Origin: Rhodoplanes tepidamans
GTDB lineage: Bacteria; Pseudomonadota; Alphaproteobacteria; Rhizobiales; Xanthobacteraceae
Assembly (NCBI RefSeq): GCF_030813915.1
Contig: NZ_JAUSUJ010000022.1
Location: forward strand, 59,905 to 123,904
Reading direction: 5' to 3'
Length of the DNA stretch: 64,000 bases
Positions 7,664 through 18,603 of this stretch are shown here, one piece after another (positions within the stretch are counted from its first letter, which is position 1; each line of letters opens with the position of its first letter). Made by a program: the position numbers and the translations under genes. The notes under the pieces are model-generated. The model did no database searches, was not told the origin of the DNA, and saw only the letters and a program-made list of their open reading frames with translations.

Positions 7664-10098
7664 CACCGGTAGCGGACCGAGCCGACGACGGTGCGCGGGC
7701 TGATCCACTGGCAACCGCCCGAGGTGGTGCAGATCGCCTGCTCGCGGTCGAACAGGTTGGTCACGTTGAGGGCGAACCGCGCCCCCTTCCAGTCGTAGGA
7801 GAGGGCCGCGTCGACGACCGTCTGGGCGTCGTTCCGGATCGTGTTGGTGTAGTCGGCCCAGGTCGGGCCGACGTAGCGGACGCCGGCGCCGACGCCGAGG
7901 CCGGCCAGCACGCCCGACTGGATCGTGTACTTGGCCCAGGCGGCCGCCTGCTGCTCCGGGATCAGCACCGGGACGTTGCCGAGCTCGCCGGCCTTGTTGC
8001 TCCCGGTCACCTCGACGTCCTGAATTGAGGCCGAGAGGACGACGTCGAACCCGGCGAGCGGCGTGGTCGTCGCCTGGAATTCCAGGCCGCGCGACGACAC
8101 CTCGCCGGTCTGGACATTGTAGTTCGTGTGCACCGGATCGGCCGTCAGCACGTTCTGCTGGACGATGTCGAAGGCCGCGAACGTCACCAGCGTCCGGCTG
8201 CCGGGCGGCTGCCACTTGACGCCGATCTCGTACTGCCGGCCGGTGGTCGGCTTGAACGGATCGCCGGAGTAGTCGGTGCCGGTGGTGGGCAGGAACGAGG
8301 TCGCCCAGCTCGCATAGGGCGCGACGCCGTTGTCGAACAGATAGGTGAGCCCGACCCGCTTGGTGGTCGCGGTGTCGCTCGCCGTGGTGGTGGCGTTGGT
8401 GACGCGGTTGGCGCTCTCGAGCTCGGCACTGTCGTGCCGTACGCCGAGGGTGAGCAGCCATTTGTCCAGCCTGATCTGGTCCTGGGCGTAGAGGCCGGCC
8501 TGGCGCAGATTCTGATCGGTGCTGGTCAGGACGGTGGTCACCGGCTGCACCGCGATGCCGTAGACCGGGTCGGCGACATTCAGCGGGTAGCTGCCGCCGC
8601 CTTTGAAGACCGTGTCGAGACCGAGCATCTGGTAATCGAACCCGACCAGCACGGCGTGCGACACCGGCCCGGTGGCGAACTTCACGTGCGCCTGATTGTC
8701 GAGCGTATAGGTGTCGGCCTTGTCTTCCGACTGGCGGGCGACCCGCGCCGCCGTGGTCCCGTTGTTGTAGACCGCCCCGGTGAGGTAACGATAGTCGAGC
8801 GTGATCGACGTGAACGCCATGTTCTGCTTCACGGTGAGCACGTCGTTGAAGCGGTGCTCGAACAGAGAGGCGACGCGATACTGCTCCTGGTCGAACTTGT
8901 TCCAGTTCGGATCGCCGAGATAGAGCGGCAACGCGGTGACGGCCGTGACGGTCGTCCCCGAAGTGCGCAGGCGAGACACCGGGAACGCGTTGCCGATCTT
9001 GTCGTGCTGATATTCGGTGAGGAGCGTCCACTTGGTGTCGGCGGTCGGCTGCCAGGTGAAGGCGGGCGCGACGTAGAGACGGTCGTCCGGCACGAACTGC
9101 GAGAAGTGAGCGATCTGGGCGTCGCTGTCGCGGGCGAGGCCGGTCAGGCGAAACTGGTACTTGCCTTCCGGATCGGCGGCGCCGCCGACGTCGAAGGCGC
9201 CCTGGAAGAGATCGAAGTTCCCGAACGTCCCGACGATCTCGGCGAAGCGCTCGACGGTGGGGCGCTTGCTGATCTTGTCGATCACGCCGCCCGGGCCGGT
9301 CTGGCCGTAGAGCACCGAGCCGGGGCCGCGCATCACGTCGATGCGCTCGAGCCCATACGGCTCGGTCCGCCAGGAGCTGAAGTAGTTGGCATCGGCGAAC
9401 TCGCGCATGCCGTCGCGATAGCCGCCGGAGCCCTGCGTGTTGAAGCCGCGCAGGTAGATCACGTCGAAGCGCGGGTCCTTGCCGCCCGCCATCGTGAGGA
9501 CGCCCGGCGTGTACTGCAGCGCCTCGGTGACGGTCTGCACGGCGCGGTCGCGCATCTGGTCGCGGGTGACGACCGACACCGACTGCGGCACCTCGACGAT
9601 CGGCGTGTCGGACTTCGAGCCGGCGGCGCTGCGGGTCGCGACGTAGCCCTCCACCGGCCCCCAGGCGGTCTCGCCCGACTTGGTGCCGGTCCCGGTGACC
9701 TGGATCTCGTCGAGCGGAACCGTGCCTTGCGCATTCGCCGTCATGGCGGCCGAGGTCGGGTCGTAGACCGTGATGGTGGTGTCGTTCGCCCAGCGCCACA
9801 GCAGCCCGGTGCCGGCCAGCAAGCGCTCCAGTGCGCCATCCGGCGACAGCGGGCCGGCGACGCCGCGGCTCGCCTTGCCGGTGGCGATCTCCGGGGCGTA
9901 GCTGACCTGCAGCCCGCTCTGCCGCCCGAAGGCGACCAGCGCCGACGACAGCGGCCCGGCCGGCACCGCGAACGAGGTCGCTTCCTCCACGGCCTGGGCC
10001 CGGACCGCCCCCGCGCCGGCGAGCGGCGCGGCCGCCAGCCCGGCGGCGAGGACGGCCTTCAACATCACGGTCCGACGCCGACGCGTTCCCCTGCGCAT
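7660..10098 (-). CDS. TonB-dependent siderophore receptor with signalling (STN) domain
   Basis: This is an 812-residue outer-membrane receptor. After an export signal (MLKAVLAAGLAAAPLAG) comes a secretin/TonB short N-terminal domain (FAVPAGPLSSALVAFGRQSG), which marks transducers of the FecA/FpvA type that pass a signal to an anti-sigma factor. Then follow the plug (VPQSVSVVTRDQMRDR) and a 22-strand barrel ending in tryptophan, as expected for assembly by the Bam complex. The annotated ATG at 10098 has GGGG ahead of it; an ATG 11 codons later would also give a good signal peptide. It lies downstream of the sigma factor and FecR genes and is coupled to the PepSY gene. The siderophore is not identifiable by eye. 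Confidence 0.95.
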   Translation of the reverse strand: MRRGTRRRRTVMLKAVLAAGLAAAPLAGAGAVRAQAVEEATSFAVPAGPLSSALVAFGRQSGLQVSYAPEIATGKASRGVAGPLSPDGALERLLAGTGLLWRWANDTTITVYDPTSAAMTANAQGTVPLDEIQVTGTGTKSGETAWGPVEGYVATRSAAGSKSDTPIVEVPQSVSVVTRDQMRDRAVQTVTEALQYTPGVLTMAGGKDPRFDVIYLRGFNTQGSGGYRDGMREFADANYFSSWRTEPYGLERIDVMRGPGSVLYGQTGPGGVIDKISKRPTVERFAEIVGTFGNFDLFQGAFDVGGAADPEGKYQFRLTGLARDSDAQIAHFSQFVPDDRLYVAPAFTWQPTADTKWTLLTEYQHDKIGNAFPVSRLRTSGTTVTAVTALPLYLGDPNWNKFDQEQYRVASLFEHRFNDVLTVKQNMAFTSITLDYRYLTGAVYNNGTTAARVARQSEDKADTYTLDNQAHVKFATGPVSHAVLVGFDYQMLGLDTVFKGGGSYPLNVADPVYGIAVQPVTTVLTSTDQNLRQAGLYAQDQIRLDKWLLTLGVRHDSAELESANRVTNATTTASDTATTKRVGLTYLFDNGVAPYASWATSFLPTTGTDYSGDPFKPTTGRQYEIGVKWQPPGSRTLVTFAAFDIVQQNVLTADPVHTNYNVQTGEVSSRGLEFQATTTPLAGFDVVLSASIQDVEVTGSNKAGELGNVPVLIPEQQAAAWAKYTIQSGVLAGLGVGAGVRYVGPTWADYTNTIRNDAQTVVDAALSYDWKGARFALNVTNLFDREQAICTTSGGCQWISPRTVVGSVRYRW

Positions 10099-10205
10099 TC
10101 CCCTGCCCCGATCGCTGTCCTCGCGGCGTCCCCACGCCGCGCCCCATCTCGACAGGACGAGCGAGGCCGGTCGGTTTTCACGGCTGCGGCTTCGATTGGA
10201 GGGAT

Positions 10206-11195
10206 TCAAATTTTGGAGACGACGGTCAGCCAGGGTGACAGATCGCGGACATGGCCGTCGAAGGGCGCGACGACGCCCTCCAGGGCCCGGCGGGGGTCGC
10301 GCAGGTCGAACAGGCCACTGACCCGGCGGTCGCCGAAGCCGGGCGCGACGATCACCCGGCCGGGGTGCCAGCGGGCGATGCGGGCGACGACGGCGGCGAC
10401 CGGCTCGCGCTCGGCGACGACGACGCGGTCGCGCCAGGCCGCCCGCAGCCCGGGCTCGCGCACGCCGCTCTCGGTCGCGTTCCGCGCGACGCCGTCGCCG
10501 TCGCCGAAGGCGAGCCAGTCGCCGGCCTCGAGCGTCGCCTCGACGGGCGCCGCGCCGCCCTCGAAACGGACCGCGATCCGGCCGGAGTCGGCCGCGGCGG
10601 TCAGCCAGCCGGCATCGTTCGCGATCTCGAAGGCGGTGCCGACCGCCGTCACGGCCATCGGCCCGCAGAGGGCCCGGAGCGGCACCGGCCGGTCGGGCGC
10701 CACCTCGACATAGGCCATGCCGGCCAGCAGATCGATCTGCCGGGTGCCGGGCGCGAAGGCGAGCGCGACGGCAGTGTCGGGTCCGAGCGTCGCGACGCTG
10801 CCGTCCGGCAGGGTCGTGCGGCGCACCTCGCCGGTGCCGGTGAGGATGTCGGCCCGGGCCCGCAGGATCAGGTCCGGCGCCGCGACCGCGGCGATCCCGG
10901 CGGCCGCGGCGAGCCCGAGGCCGGCGACGAGCCGTCGCCGCGTCAGCACCGGCACCCGGGCCGACCCGGCGGTCCGAAGCGTCGGCGCGGCCGGCGCTTC
11001 GGCCGACACGCGCGGCACGCCGCCGGTGACGCGCCAGACCGTCTCGGCTTCGGCGAAGGCGGCCCGGTGGGCGGGGCTCCGCGCGCACCAACGCGAAACC
11101 TCGGCCCGCAGCGCAGCGTCGTCCGGACGCTCGTGCAGGCGCATCCGGAGCGAGAGGGCCTCGCTCCACAGGTCGTCGCGATCCGTGCCGCTCAT
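10206..11195 (-). CDS. FecR-family anti-sigma/sigma regulator
   Basis: This 329-residue protein spans the inner membrane once (LVAGLGLAAAAGIAAVAAP, about residues 90-110). Its cytoplasmic N-terminus (LWSEALSLRMRLHERPDD, DUF4880-type) binds the sigma factor. Its periplasmic FecR domain (TGTGEVRRTTLPDGSVATLG; GTAFEI) receives the signal from the receptor's N-terminal domain. The ATG at 11195 has GGGGGA just upstream; in-frame codons further up have no such site. It lies 87 bases after the sigma gene and 107 bases before the receptor gene, which is the usual order for an iron-responsive cell-surface signalling unit. Confidence 0.94.
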   Translation of the reverse strand: MSGTDRDDLWSEALSLRMRLHERPDDAALRAEVSRWCARSPAHRAAFAEAETVWRVTGGVPRVSAEAPAAPTLRTAGSARVPVLTRRRLVAGLGLAAAAGIAAVAAPDLILRARADILTGTGEVRRTTLPDGSVATLGPDTAVALAFAPGTRQIDLLAGMAYVEVAPDRPVPLRALCGPMAVTAVGTAFEIANDAGWLTAAADSGRIAVRFEGGAAPVEATLEAGDWLAFGDGDGVARNATESGVREPGLRAAWRDRVVVAEREPVAAVVARIARWHPGRVIVAPGFGDRRVSGLFDLRDPRRALEGVVAPFDGHVRDLSPWLTVVSKI

Positions 11196-11282
11196 TCCCC
11201 CGCGCATCCCCTCTGCGCCGGGCGTGTCCCGCCCGCGCGCGCCGCCCCCACGGCGCATCCGGATTACACCACCACGGACGTT

Positions 11283-11825
11283 TCAGTCCGCCGAATTTTC
11301 AGGAGCGCCCGGCAGCAGGTCGGCGCGGCGCAGCTCGTCGCGCACGGCCGTGTAGGCCTCATGGACGAGCCGGCAGACGAGCGACACCGAGATCCCGAGC
11401 TCACGGCCGATCTCGGCCATGGTGCGACCGTCGAGCCGGTGCATCTCGAAGGCCCGACGGGTGCGCGGCGGCAGCCGCGCGAGCGCCGCCATGGCGGCGG
11501 CGAGCGCCTGCCGGTCGGCCAACACGGCCTCGGGGTTCGGCGCTGCGTCGGGCAATGCCCGGAACGCGGCATCGCTGTCCTCGGCCGGTCGCATCACCTC
11601 GAGGCGGCGACGGTGGTCGAGCGCGAGATTGCGGGCCGTCCGGACCAGGTAGCCGCGATGGTCCTCGACCGCGGTGCCGGCGGCCGCCCGCGACACCTTG
11701 AGGAAGGCCTCCTGGACCAGATCCTCGGCGAGGTGCGGGTCGCCGATGATGCGCCGGATCAGCCGTTCGAGGCGGCCGCGCTCGGAGGCAAAGACCAGGG
11801 CGAGATCGGCGGTCGGGGGCGGCAT
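11283..11825 (-). CDS. ECF RNA polymerase sigma factor, FecI-like
   Basis: This 180-residue sigma-70 family protein has region 2 (IIGDPHLAEDLVQEAFLKV, and YLVRTARNLALDHRR for -10 recognition) and region 4 (LARLPPRTRRAFEMHRLDG, then MAEIGRELGISVSLVCRLV helix-turn-helix). Together with the adjacent FecR and TonB-transducer genes this makes a FecIRA-type circuit in which ferric siderophore outside the cell switches on the receptor. The start at 11825 gives the normal length; an in-frame start at 11861 would add 12 residues. A 23-bp perfect palindrome lies about 100 bases upstream and might be an operator. Confidence 0.94.
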   Translation of the reverse strand: MPPPTADLALVFASERGRLERLIRRIIGDPHLAEDLVQEAFLKVSRAAAGTAVEDHRGYLVRTARNLALDHRRRLEVMRPAEDSDAAFRALPDAAPNPEAVLADRQALAAAMAALARLPPRTRRAFEMHRLDGRTMAEIGRELGISVSLVCRLVHEAYTAVRDELRRADLLPGAPENSAD

Positions 11826-11922
11826 CGCCTGTCTCACGTCACCTCGGTCGGCCCGCGGCACACCGCGTCGGCCGGCGGGCCGGTCGTCGTCATGACCCGG
11901 CCCGATCGGCTTAGCTTATGGG

Positions 11923-12003
11923 TCATCGCGTTTCAAACGCGATGATTTCGAGCGATTCCAAGCTGCGGCTTCACCGCCGCCGGATCGGTTTCACCTGAAA
12001 CCG
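11923..12003. repeat. Pair of palindromes between ppx and the sigma-factor gene
   Basis: Bases 11923-11945 form a palindrome with 11-base arms around one central C (left arm TCATCGCGTTT). Bases 11986-12003 form a second one with 8-base arms around CC (left arm CGGTTTCA). The two are about 40 bases apart in an otherwise empty gap of 293 bases. They lie downstream of ppx and upstream of the ECF sigma gene, so they may serve as a terminator for the first or an operator for the second. The sequence style also resembles intergenic palindromic elements of Rhizobiales. Neither has a T-run. Confidence 0.6.
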
Positions 12004-12118
12004 CATGCTCCGCGCGGTTCCGCGCAAGCGGGACCCTGGAGCCACACGCCGCACGGCCTGGTCCCCGCCGTCGCGGGGACAAGCGGCTCGCGGCCGAGTC
12101 ATCGCGACCGGAAATCGC

Positions 12119-13648
12119 TCAGCCCGTCACCATCAGGGGCTCGCGGCCGATCAGGCGGGCGAGCTGGCGCAGGCGGTTGGCGATGCGCTCGCCGCCGAGC
12201 GCCGCATGCGCCTCGCGCAGCACGAGCTGGAGCTGGCCGCGCCGCACCACCATCGGAACCGACGGCAGGATGCCCGGCATGGCGGCCGAGATCAGGTAGG
12301 CGACCCGCATGGCACCGCCGAGCACCCGGGCCCGGTCGATCATCCGGGCCGTGACCAGCTCGCGCACGCCGGGCGACAGCTCGCCCTCGAACAGCCCGGC
12401 ATGGCGGAAGTAGACGGCGAGCGCCACGAAGGTGCGGCCGGGATGGTCGACGCCGAGGAAGTTGGCGTGCGAGATCACGTTGAGCGACTGCTCGCCGCGA
12501 TAGTCCGGATGGGCGCGCCAGCCGATGTCGCCGAGCAGGCAGGCGGCGTGGCGCAGCCGCTTCTCGTCGGCGGTCTCGTCGATGCCGGTCGACGCCATGA
12601 AGCGGTCGGTCCAGTCGACCAGCTCCAGCGCGTGCGCCGGCGAGCGCGAGCGCAGCACGTTGAGCTCCATGGCGGCGGCGAGCAGCGGGTCCTTGCGGCG
12701 CTCGCGCTCGCCGAGCGCCGAGTAGAGGAGCCCTTCGCGCACGCCCGCGGCCGACACGACGATCTCGCGCGGCCGGGCGGTGCGGATGATGTGCTCCAGC
12801 ACCACGGCCGCATAGGCGAGCAGCGGCCGGCGGAACTCGTTGACCGACTCGATCTGCGACAGCGTGTCGGCGTTGACGCGGCGGACCAGCCGGACGAACT
12901 CCAGCGCCTCGCGGGCCGGGATCACGTAGTTCTGCATCACGTGCAGCGGATACCCGGTCTGGCGCATGTGCAGGCGGGTGAGCGCGCGCCAGGTGCCGCC
13001 GACCGCGTAGAAGGCGCGGCCGCTGCCGGCCTTGAGGAACTTCACGTCGCGCAGCGCCTGGTCGACGATCTTGTCGGCCTTCTTGAGCGAGCGGGCCGAG
13101 AGGTCCTGCAGGGCGAGGCCGCCGAGCGGCAGCGAGGCGCCGCCCTTGAGGCGCGTGCCCTTGACGTCGACGAGCTCGAGCGAGCCGCCGCCGAGGTCGC
13201 CGACGATGCCGTCCGGCTTGTAGACGCCGGACACGACGCCGAGCGCCGACAGCGTCGCCTCGCGCTTGCCGGAGAGGACGTCGATGCGGGTGCCGCAGAT
13301 CGCCTGCGCCTCGCGGATGAAGTCCGGCCCGTTCCTGGCCTCCCGGCACGCGGCCGTGGCGATCACCCACAGCCGTTCGACGCCCATGACGTCGCACAGG
13401 ACCCGAAACCGCCTCAGCGCCTCGATGGCGCGCGCCACCGCGTCGGCGGCGAGCAGGCCGGTGGAGAGGACCTCGCGGCCGAGCCCGGCCAGGACCTTCT
13501 CGTTGAACACCGGCGTCGGGCTGCGGCTGAGCCCTTCGTAGACGACGAGGCGGATCGAATTGGAGCCGATGTCGACGACCGCCACGGGCGGCCCGACGTC
13601 GAGCCGGCCGGGGGCGGCCGCGGCGGCCGTCGGGCTGCGCTTAAGCAC
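12119..13648 (-). CDS. ppx: Exopolyphosphatase / guanosine pentaphosphate phosphatase family
   Basis: This 509-residue cytoplasmic enzyme of the actin-like ASKHA fold removes terminal phosphate from polyphosphate and possibly from pppGpp. The first phosphate-binding loop is [18 protein letters not shown] near residue 23, and the second is [16 protein letters not shown] near residue 148. The C-terminal part has an HD-type helical region ([20 protein letters not shown]) as in longer family members. Its first codons overlap the end of the polyphosphate kinase gene by eight bases, so the polymer-making and polymer-degrading enzymes are translated from one message. Confidence 0.95.
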   Translation of the reverse strand: MLKRSPTAAAAAPGRLDVGPPVAVVDIGSNSIRLVVYEGLSRSPTPVFNEKVLAGLGREVLSTGLLAADAVARAIEALRRFRVLCDVMGVERLWVIATAACREARNGPDFIREAQAICGTRIDVLSGKREATLSALGVVSGVYKPDGIVGDLGGGSLELVDVKGTRLKGGASLPLGGLALQDLSARSLKKADKIVDQALRDVKFLKAGSGRAFYAVGGTWRALTRLHMRQTGYPLHVMQNYVIPAREALEFVRLVRRVNADTLSQIESVNEFRRPLLAYAAVVLEHIIRTARPREIVVSAAGVREGLLYSALGERERRKDPLLAAAMELNVLRSRSPAHALELVDWTDRFMASTGIDETADEKRLRHAACLLGDIGWRAHPDYRGEQSLNVISHANFLGVDHPGRTFVALAVYFRHAGLFEGELSPGVRELVTARMIDRARVLGGAMRVAYLISAAMPGILPSVPMVVRRGQLQLVLREAHAALGGERIANRLRQLARLIGREPLMVTG

Positions 13649-15857
13649 GGTCTCCCCGCCGGGTGAAACTGCGCGGGGACGACTCCTTCACGGACTTTCC
13701 GCGGCCGGAGAGACTGGGATTCGTCATGAAGTACTTGTGCGCGTTGAAGGGCTCTTCGCCGGTGGCGGCCTTGATACGCGTCGAGCTGCCGTCCGGCAAG
13801 AGCGTCCAGCTCTGCTCGTTGTCCTTGAGGTTGGCGATCATGATCTGGTCGAGCACCTGCTCGTGCACGGTCGGATTGAGGATCGGGCACAGCACCTCGA
13901 CGCGGCGGTCGAGATTGCGCGGCATCATGTCGGCCGAGGAGATGTAGACGTGCGCCTTCGGGTTCGGCAGCGCCTGGCCGTTGCCGAAGCAGTAGATGCG
14001 GCCGTGCTCCAGGAACCGGCCGATGATCGACTTGACCCGGATGGTGTCCGAGAGCCCCGGCACGCCGGGCCGCAGGCAGCAGATGCCGCGCACCACGAGG
14101 TCGACCGGCACGCCGGCCTGCGAGGCGTCGTAGAGCGCGTCGATGATGCCGGGATCGACCAGCGAGTTCATCTTCATCCAGATCGCCGCCGGCTTGCCGG
14201 CGCGGGCGTTGTCGGTCTCCTCGCGGATGTGCTGGATCATCCGCTCGCGCAGGTCGATCGGCGACACCGCGAGCCGCTCCAGCCCGGCCGGCTCGGCGTA
14301 GCCCGTGATGAAGTTGAACACCCGGGCGACGTCGCGGGCGACCGCCGGGTCGGCCGTGAAGTAGGACAGGTCGGTGTAGATGCGCGCCGTCACCGGGTGG
14401 TAGTTGCCGGTGCCGGTGTGGACATAGGAGACCGGCGAGCCGTTCTCGCGCCGGATGACCAGCGACAGCTTGGCGTGGGTCTTCAGCTCGATGAAGCCGT
14501 AGACCACCTGGGCGCCGGCGCGCTCCAGGTCGCGGGCCCAGCGGATGTTGGCCTCCTCGTCGAAGCGCGCCTTGAGCTCGACCACCGCCGTCACCGACTT
14601 GCCGAGCTCGGCCGCCTCGGCCAGCGCCTTGACGATCGGCGAGTTCTTGGAGGTGCGGTAGAGCGTCTGCTTGATGGCGACGACGTCGGGGTCGCGCGCC
14701 GCCTGCTCCAGGAACTGGACGACGACGTCGAACGATTCGTAGGGGTGGTGGACGACCAGGTCCTTCTGCCGGATCGCCGCGAAGCAGTCGCCCGCATGAT
14801 CGCGGATGCGCTCGGGAAAGCGCGGATTGTAGGGGACGAATTCGAGGTCGGGCCGGTCGAGCGCGGTGAGCTGGGAGAGCTCCGACAGCGCGAGCACGCC
14901 GTCGACGAGGAACACCTCGTCGTCGGCGACCGCCAGCGCGCGCTGGACGAAGCGCTGCAGCTCGGGCGGCGCCGCCGCGTCGAGCTCGAGCCGGATCACC
15001 GACCCGCGCCGCCGCCGCTTCAGCGCGGTCTCGTAGAGCAGGACGAGGTCCTCGGCCTCCTCCTCGATCTCCACCTCGGAGTCGCGCAGCACCCGGAAGC
15101 CGGCCTGCCCCTTGAGCGCGTAGCCGGGGAACAGCCGCGGGATGAACAGCGTGATGGCGTGCTCGACCGTGATCAGCCGGACGCCGCCGCCCTCCTCGCC
15201 GCCCGAAAGCCGGATGAACCGCTCGATCTTGGGCGGCACCCGGATCAGCGCGTTCATGGCGCGGCCGTCGCGGCTGCGCGACAGCTGGAGGGCGAGCGAG
15301 AAGCCGAAATTGGGGATGAACGGGAACGGATGCGCCGGGTCGATGGCGAGCGGCGTGAGCACCGGGAAGATGTGCTTGAGGAAGTGGTCCTCGAGCCAGG
15401 CCCGCTCGGCCTTCTTCAGCTCGTTGCCCTCGACGAAGACGATCTTCTGGGTCGCCAGCTCGGTCTTGAGCTCGCGCCACAGCCGCTGCTGCTCCTCGCC
15501 GAGCTCCTTCACGGACTCGTTGATGCGGGTCAGCTGCTCGCTCGGCGTCAGGCCGTCCGGGCTCTTGGTGGCGATGCCCTCGCGCACCTGCCCCTTGAGG
15601 CCGGCGACCCGGACCATGAAGAACTCGTCCAGGTTGTTGGCCGAGATCGACAGGAACCGCACCTTCTCCAGCAGCGGGTGGTTCGGATTGGCCGACTCCT
15701 CCAGGACCCGCCGGTTGAACTGCAGCCAGGACAGCTCGCGGTTGATGTAGCGGGTCGGGTCGTGCGGCTTCTTCGGCTTGACGGGCTTCGGCGCCACCGG
15801 GGCGATCCCCGGAACGTGGGTTTCCGTCGTCGGATCGATGTCTTGCTGGTCGACCAT
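13641..15857 (-). CDS. ppk1: Polyphosphate kinase 1
   Basis: This 738-residue enzyme makes polyphosphate from ATP at the membrane face. The N-terminal domain starts at [19 protein letters not shown]. The two essential histidines can be placed by comparison with the E. coli enzyme: [11 protein letters not shown] (the phospho-accepting histidine) and [15 protein letters not shown]. The length is that of the family. It is the first gene of a two-gene unit with ppx. The start ATG at 15857 follows GAGC with no strong Shine-Dalgarno site; 137 bases separate it from the end of hda upstream, and those bases show no clear hairpin. Confidence 0.97.
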   Translation of the reverse strand: MVDQQDIDPTTETHVPGIAPVAPKPVKPKKPHDPTRYINRELSWLQFNRRVLEESANPNHPLLEKVRFLSISANNLDEFFMVRVAGLKGQVREGIATKSPDGLTPSEQLTRINESVKELGEEQQRLWRELKTELATQKIVFVEGNELKKAERAWLEDHFLKHIFPVLTPLAIDPAHPFPFIPNFGFSLALQLSRSRDGRAMNALIRVPPKIERFIRLSGGEEGGGVRLITVEHAITLFIPRLFPGYALKGQAGFRVLRDSEVEIEEEAEDLVLLYETALKRRRRGSVIRLELDAAAPPELQRFVQRALAVADDEVFLVDGVLALSELSQLTALDRPDLEFVPYNPRFPERIRDHAGDCFAAIRQKDLVVHHPYESFDVVVQFLEQAARDPDVVAIKQTLYRTSKNSPIVKALAEAAELGKSVTAVVELKARFDEEANIRWARDLERAGAQVVYGFIELKTHAKLSLVIRRENGSPVSYVHTGTGNYHPVTARIYTDLSYFTADPAVARDVARVFNFITGYAEPAGLERLAVSPIDLRERMIQHIREETDNARAGKPAAIWMKMNSLVDPGIIDALYDASQAGVPVDLVVRGICCLRPGVPGLSDTIRVKSIIGRFLEHGRIYCFGNGQALPNPKAHVYISSADMMPRNLDRRVEVLCPILNPTVHEQVLDQIMIANLKDNEQSWTLLPDGSSTRIKAATGEEPFNAHKYFMTNPSLSGRGKSVKESSPRSFTRRGDRA

Positions 15858-15994
15858 GGTGCTCGGCTCGAAATCCCGGCGGCCACCGGACGGTATCGTG
15901 CTGCGGGCCGGGTCGACGACTATGCGGGTCCGCAGAGCGTAACGCCAGACCCGGGCGGCCCGGCGGCGACCGCGTGATTTCGCCGCTGGCCGGG

Positions 15995-16771
15995 TCAGGC
16001 CGCGGGCGGGCCGGCGCGGGCCGGGCCGGGCGGCGCGCCGGGGTCGTCCTCCGGGTCGTCGCCCGCCGGATCGCCCTCCTCCGGGTCGTCCTCGCCGGCG
16101 CGGCCGAGGACCGCCACGGCGAGCGCCCGGGTGACCGGCCGCTGCCGCCGCAGACCCTCGCGGTCGAGCGTCGCCACGGCGGCGCGGGCGGCCGCGAAGG
16201 AGCGCTCGATCCGCCGCTCCAGCCAGGTCAGCAGCCCTTCGTCGACGGCGAGCTGGCGGTCGGCGAACAGCTTGACCAGCACGGCGCGCAGCAGCGCCGC
16301 GTCGGGCGGCGCCACCTGGACGACCGGCATGGCGCGCAGCCGCGAGTGGAGGTCGGGCAGCCGCAGCGTCCAGCCGGCCGGCGGCGCCGCGACCGTGAGG
16401 AGCAGCCAGGTGCCCTGATCGCGCGCCAGGTTGAGGAGATGGAAGAGCGCCACCTCGTCGACGCCCGACCGCACGTCCTCCAGCACCAGGGCGCCGGCCG
16501 CGAGCGCGTCCGGACCTCCGGCCTCGCCGAGGGCGGCGGCCGGCAGGATGCGGGCGCCGGCGCGCTCCGCCCAGACGGCGGCGAGATGGCTCTTGCCGGC
16601 CCCTTCCGGCCCGGCCAGCACCAGGGCCCGGGCCGGCCAGTCGGGCCAGCGGTCGACCATCTCCAGCGCCGCGGCGTTGGACGGGCTCGCCAGGAAGTCG
16701 TCGCGGGAGAATCGCGCCGGATGCTCGAGGCTCAGCGCCAGCTGCCCCGGATCGGTGGGGCGGCCCGCCAT
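15995..16771 (-). CDS. hda: DnaA-related AAA+ protein (Hda-like, regulatory inactivation of DnaA)
   Basis: This 258-residue protein resembles the AAA+ domain of DnaA without the DNA-binding domain IV. Walker A is [11 protein letters not shown] near residue 52 and the Walker B region is ALVLEDV. In the family it works with the sliding clamp to promote ATP hydrolysis by DnaA and prevent over-initiation. The N-terminus ([12 protein letters not shown]) is the clamp-binding region. The last 35 residues are acidic and proline-rich and not part of the fold. The ATG overlaps the stop of the phosphatidyltransferase gene by one base, so the two are coupled. Confidence 0.88.
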   Translation of the reverse strand: MAGRPTDPGQLALSLEHPARFSRDDFLASPSNAAALEMVDRWPDWPARALVLAGPEGAGKSHLAAVWAERAGARILPAAALGEAGGPDALAAGALVLEDVRSGVDEVALFHLLNLARDQGTWLLLTVAAPPAGWTLRLPDLHSRLRAMPVVQVAPPDAALLRAVLVKLFADRQLAVDEGLLTWLERRIERSFAAARAAVATLDREGLRRQRPVTRALAVAVLGRAGEDDPEEGDPAGDDPEDDPGAPPGPARAGPPAA

Positions 16772-17337
16772 CAGCCGGGCTCGCTTTCGGCGGCGAGGTG
16801 GCGGACCCATTCGCGCGTGTAGGCGCCGATCGACAGGAGCGTCGTCGCCGCCACCAGATACATGGTGATCGACTGCACCGGCTCGGCGTCGAAGTCGAAG
16901 CCGAGCGCGGCGAGCACCAGCGAGGCGAAGACGATCTGGACCACGGTGTTGAGCTTCGAAATCCACAGCGGCCGCACGCGGATCGGCTTGCCGAGCAGCA
17001 TGGTGAGGGTGACGGCCCCGACGATCATGATGTCGCGCGACACGACGAGGATCACCAGCCAGAGCGGGATTCGTCCGAACCAGCCGAGCCCGACGAAGAT
17101 CGCGACGATCAGCATCTTGTCGGCGAGCGGATCGAGATGGGCGCCGAAGTCGGTGGTCAGGCCGAACCGCTTGGCCAGGAACCCGTCGACCGCATCCGAC
17201 ACCCCGGCGGCGACGAACAGGAGAAAGGCGAGCTGCATCTCGCCGGCCGCGATCGCCCACACCAGCACCGGCACGAGCAAGATTCGTACAATGGTTACGA
17301 TGTTGGGAAGATTGGTGACCAGATTGGGAAGATTCAC
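16771..17337 (-). CDS. CDP-alcohol phosphatidyltransferase (PgsA-like)
   Basis: This is a roughly 188-residue membrane enzyme that transfers a phosphatidyl group from CDP-diacylglycerol to an alcohol, most likely glycerol-3-phosphate. The signature Asp residues are clear in [13 protein letters not shown] then [12 protein letters not shown]. Five or six transmembrane helices are visible. I chose the GTG at 17337 (NLPNLVTN follows), which gives the usual start just before the first helix; a TTG at 17415 would add 26 unlikely residues. Oddly, the start region is a small direct duplication ([14 protein letters not shown]). It is translationally coupled to hda. Cardiolipin synthase or phosphatidylcholine synthase activity is less likely. 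Confidence 0.85.
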   Translation of the reverse strand: MNLPNLVTNLPNIVTIVRILLVPVLVWAIAAGEMQLAFLLFVAAGVSDAVDGFLAKRFGLTTDFGAHLDPLADKMLIVAIFVGLGWFGRIPLWLVILVVSRDIMIVGAVTLTMLLGKPIRVRPLWISKLNTVVQIVFASLVLAALGFDFDAEPVQSITMYLVAATTLLSIGAYTREWVRHLAAESEPG

Positions 17338-17508
17338 GATCGACCCCGGCTCACGCGGACCCGGCAACCGGTCCGGAACGCTGAAACGCCACGAATTATT
17401 CTTTTGGCGGACCAAGGCTTCTTATTGTGATCGGCATCGTTGCGCTAGGCCCGATTCCCACGTAGGACCCCGCATCTTCGACGCACCGGACCTTCGAGGG
17501 CCGACCTC

Positions 17509-18585
17509 ATGAGCGAAACCAGCCGACCGGGCCTGACCTATGCCGACGCCGGCGTCGACATCGACGCGGGCAACCGTCTGGTCGACCTCATCAAGCCGCT
17601 CGTCCGCGCGACCCGCCGGGCCGGCGCCGACGCCGAGATCGGCGGCTTCGGGGCGGTGTTCGACCTCAAGCCGGCCGGCTTCAAGGACCCGGTCCTGGTG
17701 GCGGCCACCGACGGGGTCGGCACCAAGGTGAAGATCGCCATCGAGAGCGGCCGCCACGCCACGATCGGCATCGACCTCGTCGCCATGTCGGTCAACGACC
17801 TCGTGGTGCAGGGGGCCGAGCCCCTCTTCTTCCTCGATTATTTCGCCTGCGGCCGGCTCGACCCGGAGCGCGCCGCGGTCATCGTCGGCGGCATCGCCGA
17901 GGGCTGCCGCCAGGCCGGCTGCGCCCTGATCGGCGGCGAGACCGCCGAGATGCCGGGCGTCTACCAGGGCGACGACTACGACCTCGCCGGCTTCGCGGTC
18001 GGCGCCGCCGAGCGCGGCGGCCTGCTGCCGCGGCCGGTGGCGGCCGGCGACGTGCTGCTCGGCCTCGCCTCCTCGGGCGTGCATTCGAACGGCTACTCGC
18101 TGGTGCGCCGGATCGTCGCCGGCTCGGGACTCGGCTGGGACGCCCCCGCCCCGTTCGATCCGGCCCGGTCGCTCGCCGAGGCGCTGCTCGCGCCGACCCG
18201 CATCTACGTCGCCGGCTGCCTGTCGGCGATGCGCGAGACCCGCGCCGTCAAGGCCTTCGCCCACATCACCGGCGGCGGCTTCCCGGACAACATCCCGCGC
18301 GTGCTCGGCAAGGCGTTCGGCGCCCGCATCGACCTCGACGCCGTGCCGGTGCCGCCGGTGTTCGGCTGGCTCGCCGCGGCCGGCGGCGTCGCGCCGCTGG
18401 AGATGCTGCGGACCTTCAACTGCGGCATCGGCATGATCGCGGTGGCGGCCCCCGACGAGGCGGACGCGGTCGCCGCGGCGCTGACCCGGGCCGGCGAGCG
18501 GGTCGCCCGCATCGGCGCCGTGGTGGAGGCGAGCCCCGGGGCGCCACGGGTGACCTATACGGGCCGCCTCGCGCTCGACGCCTGA
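17509..18585 (+). CDS. purM: Phosphoribosylformylglycinamidine cyclo-ligase (AIR synthetase)
   Basis: This 358-residue enzyme of de novo purine synthesis closes the imidazole ring of FGAM with ATP to give AIR. The start [16 protein letters not shown] and motifs [20 protein letters not shown] and [11 protein letters not shown] (the ATP-binding site) are those of PurM, and the length is normal. It is followed 18 bases later by purN, giving two consecutive-family enzymes of one pathway in an operon. It is divergent from the phosphatidyltransferase gene; the 171-base gap is comparatively AT-rich near 17395-17430 and probably holds the promoter. Confidence 0.98.
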   Translation: MSETSRPGLTYADAGVDIDAGNRLVDLIKPLVRATRRAGADAEIGGFGAVFDLKPAGFKDPVLVAATDGVGTKVKIAIESGRHATIGIDLVAMSVNDLVVQGAEPLFFLDYFACGRLDPERAAVIVGGIAEGCRQAGCALIGGETAEMPGVYQGDDYDLAGFAVGAAERGGLLPRPVAAGDVLLGLASSGVHSNGYSLVRRIVAGSGLGWDAPAPFDPARSLAEALLAPTRIYVAGCLSAMRETRAVKAFAHITGGGFPDNIPRVLGKAFGARIDLDAVPVPPVFGWLAAAGGVAPLEMLRTFNCGIGMIAVAAPDEADAVAAALTRAGERVARIGAVVEASPGAPRVTYTGRLALDA

Positions 18586-18603
18586 GCCGGGACGCTGCGA
18601 GCC

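Noticed and set aside
12005..13666. Long plus-strand open frame opposite ppx
   Set aside because: Ppx on the other strand is unambiguous; the plus-strand translation has no motif and shadow-type composition. The same applies to the long frames opposite ppk, accC, pccA and mgtE.
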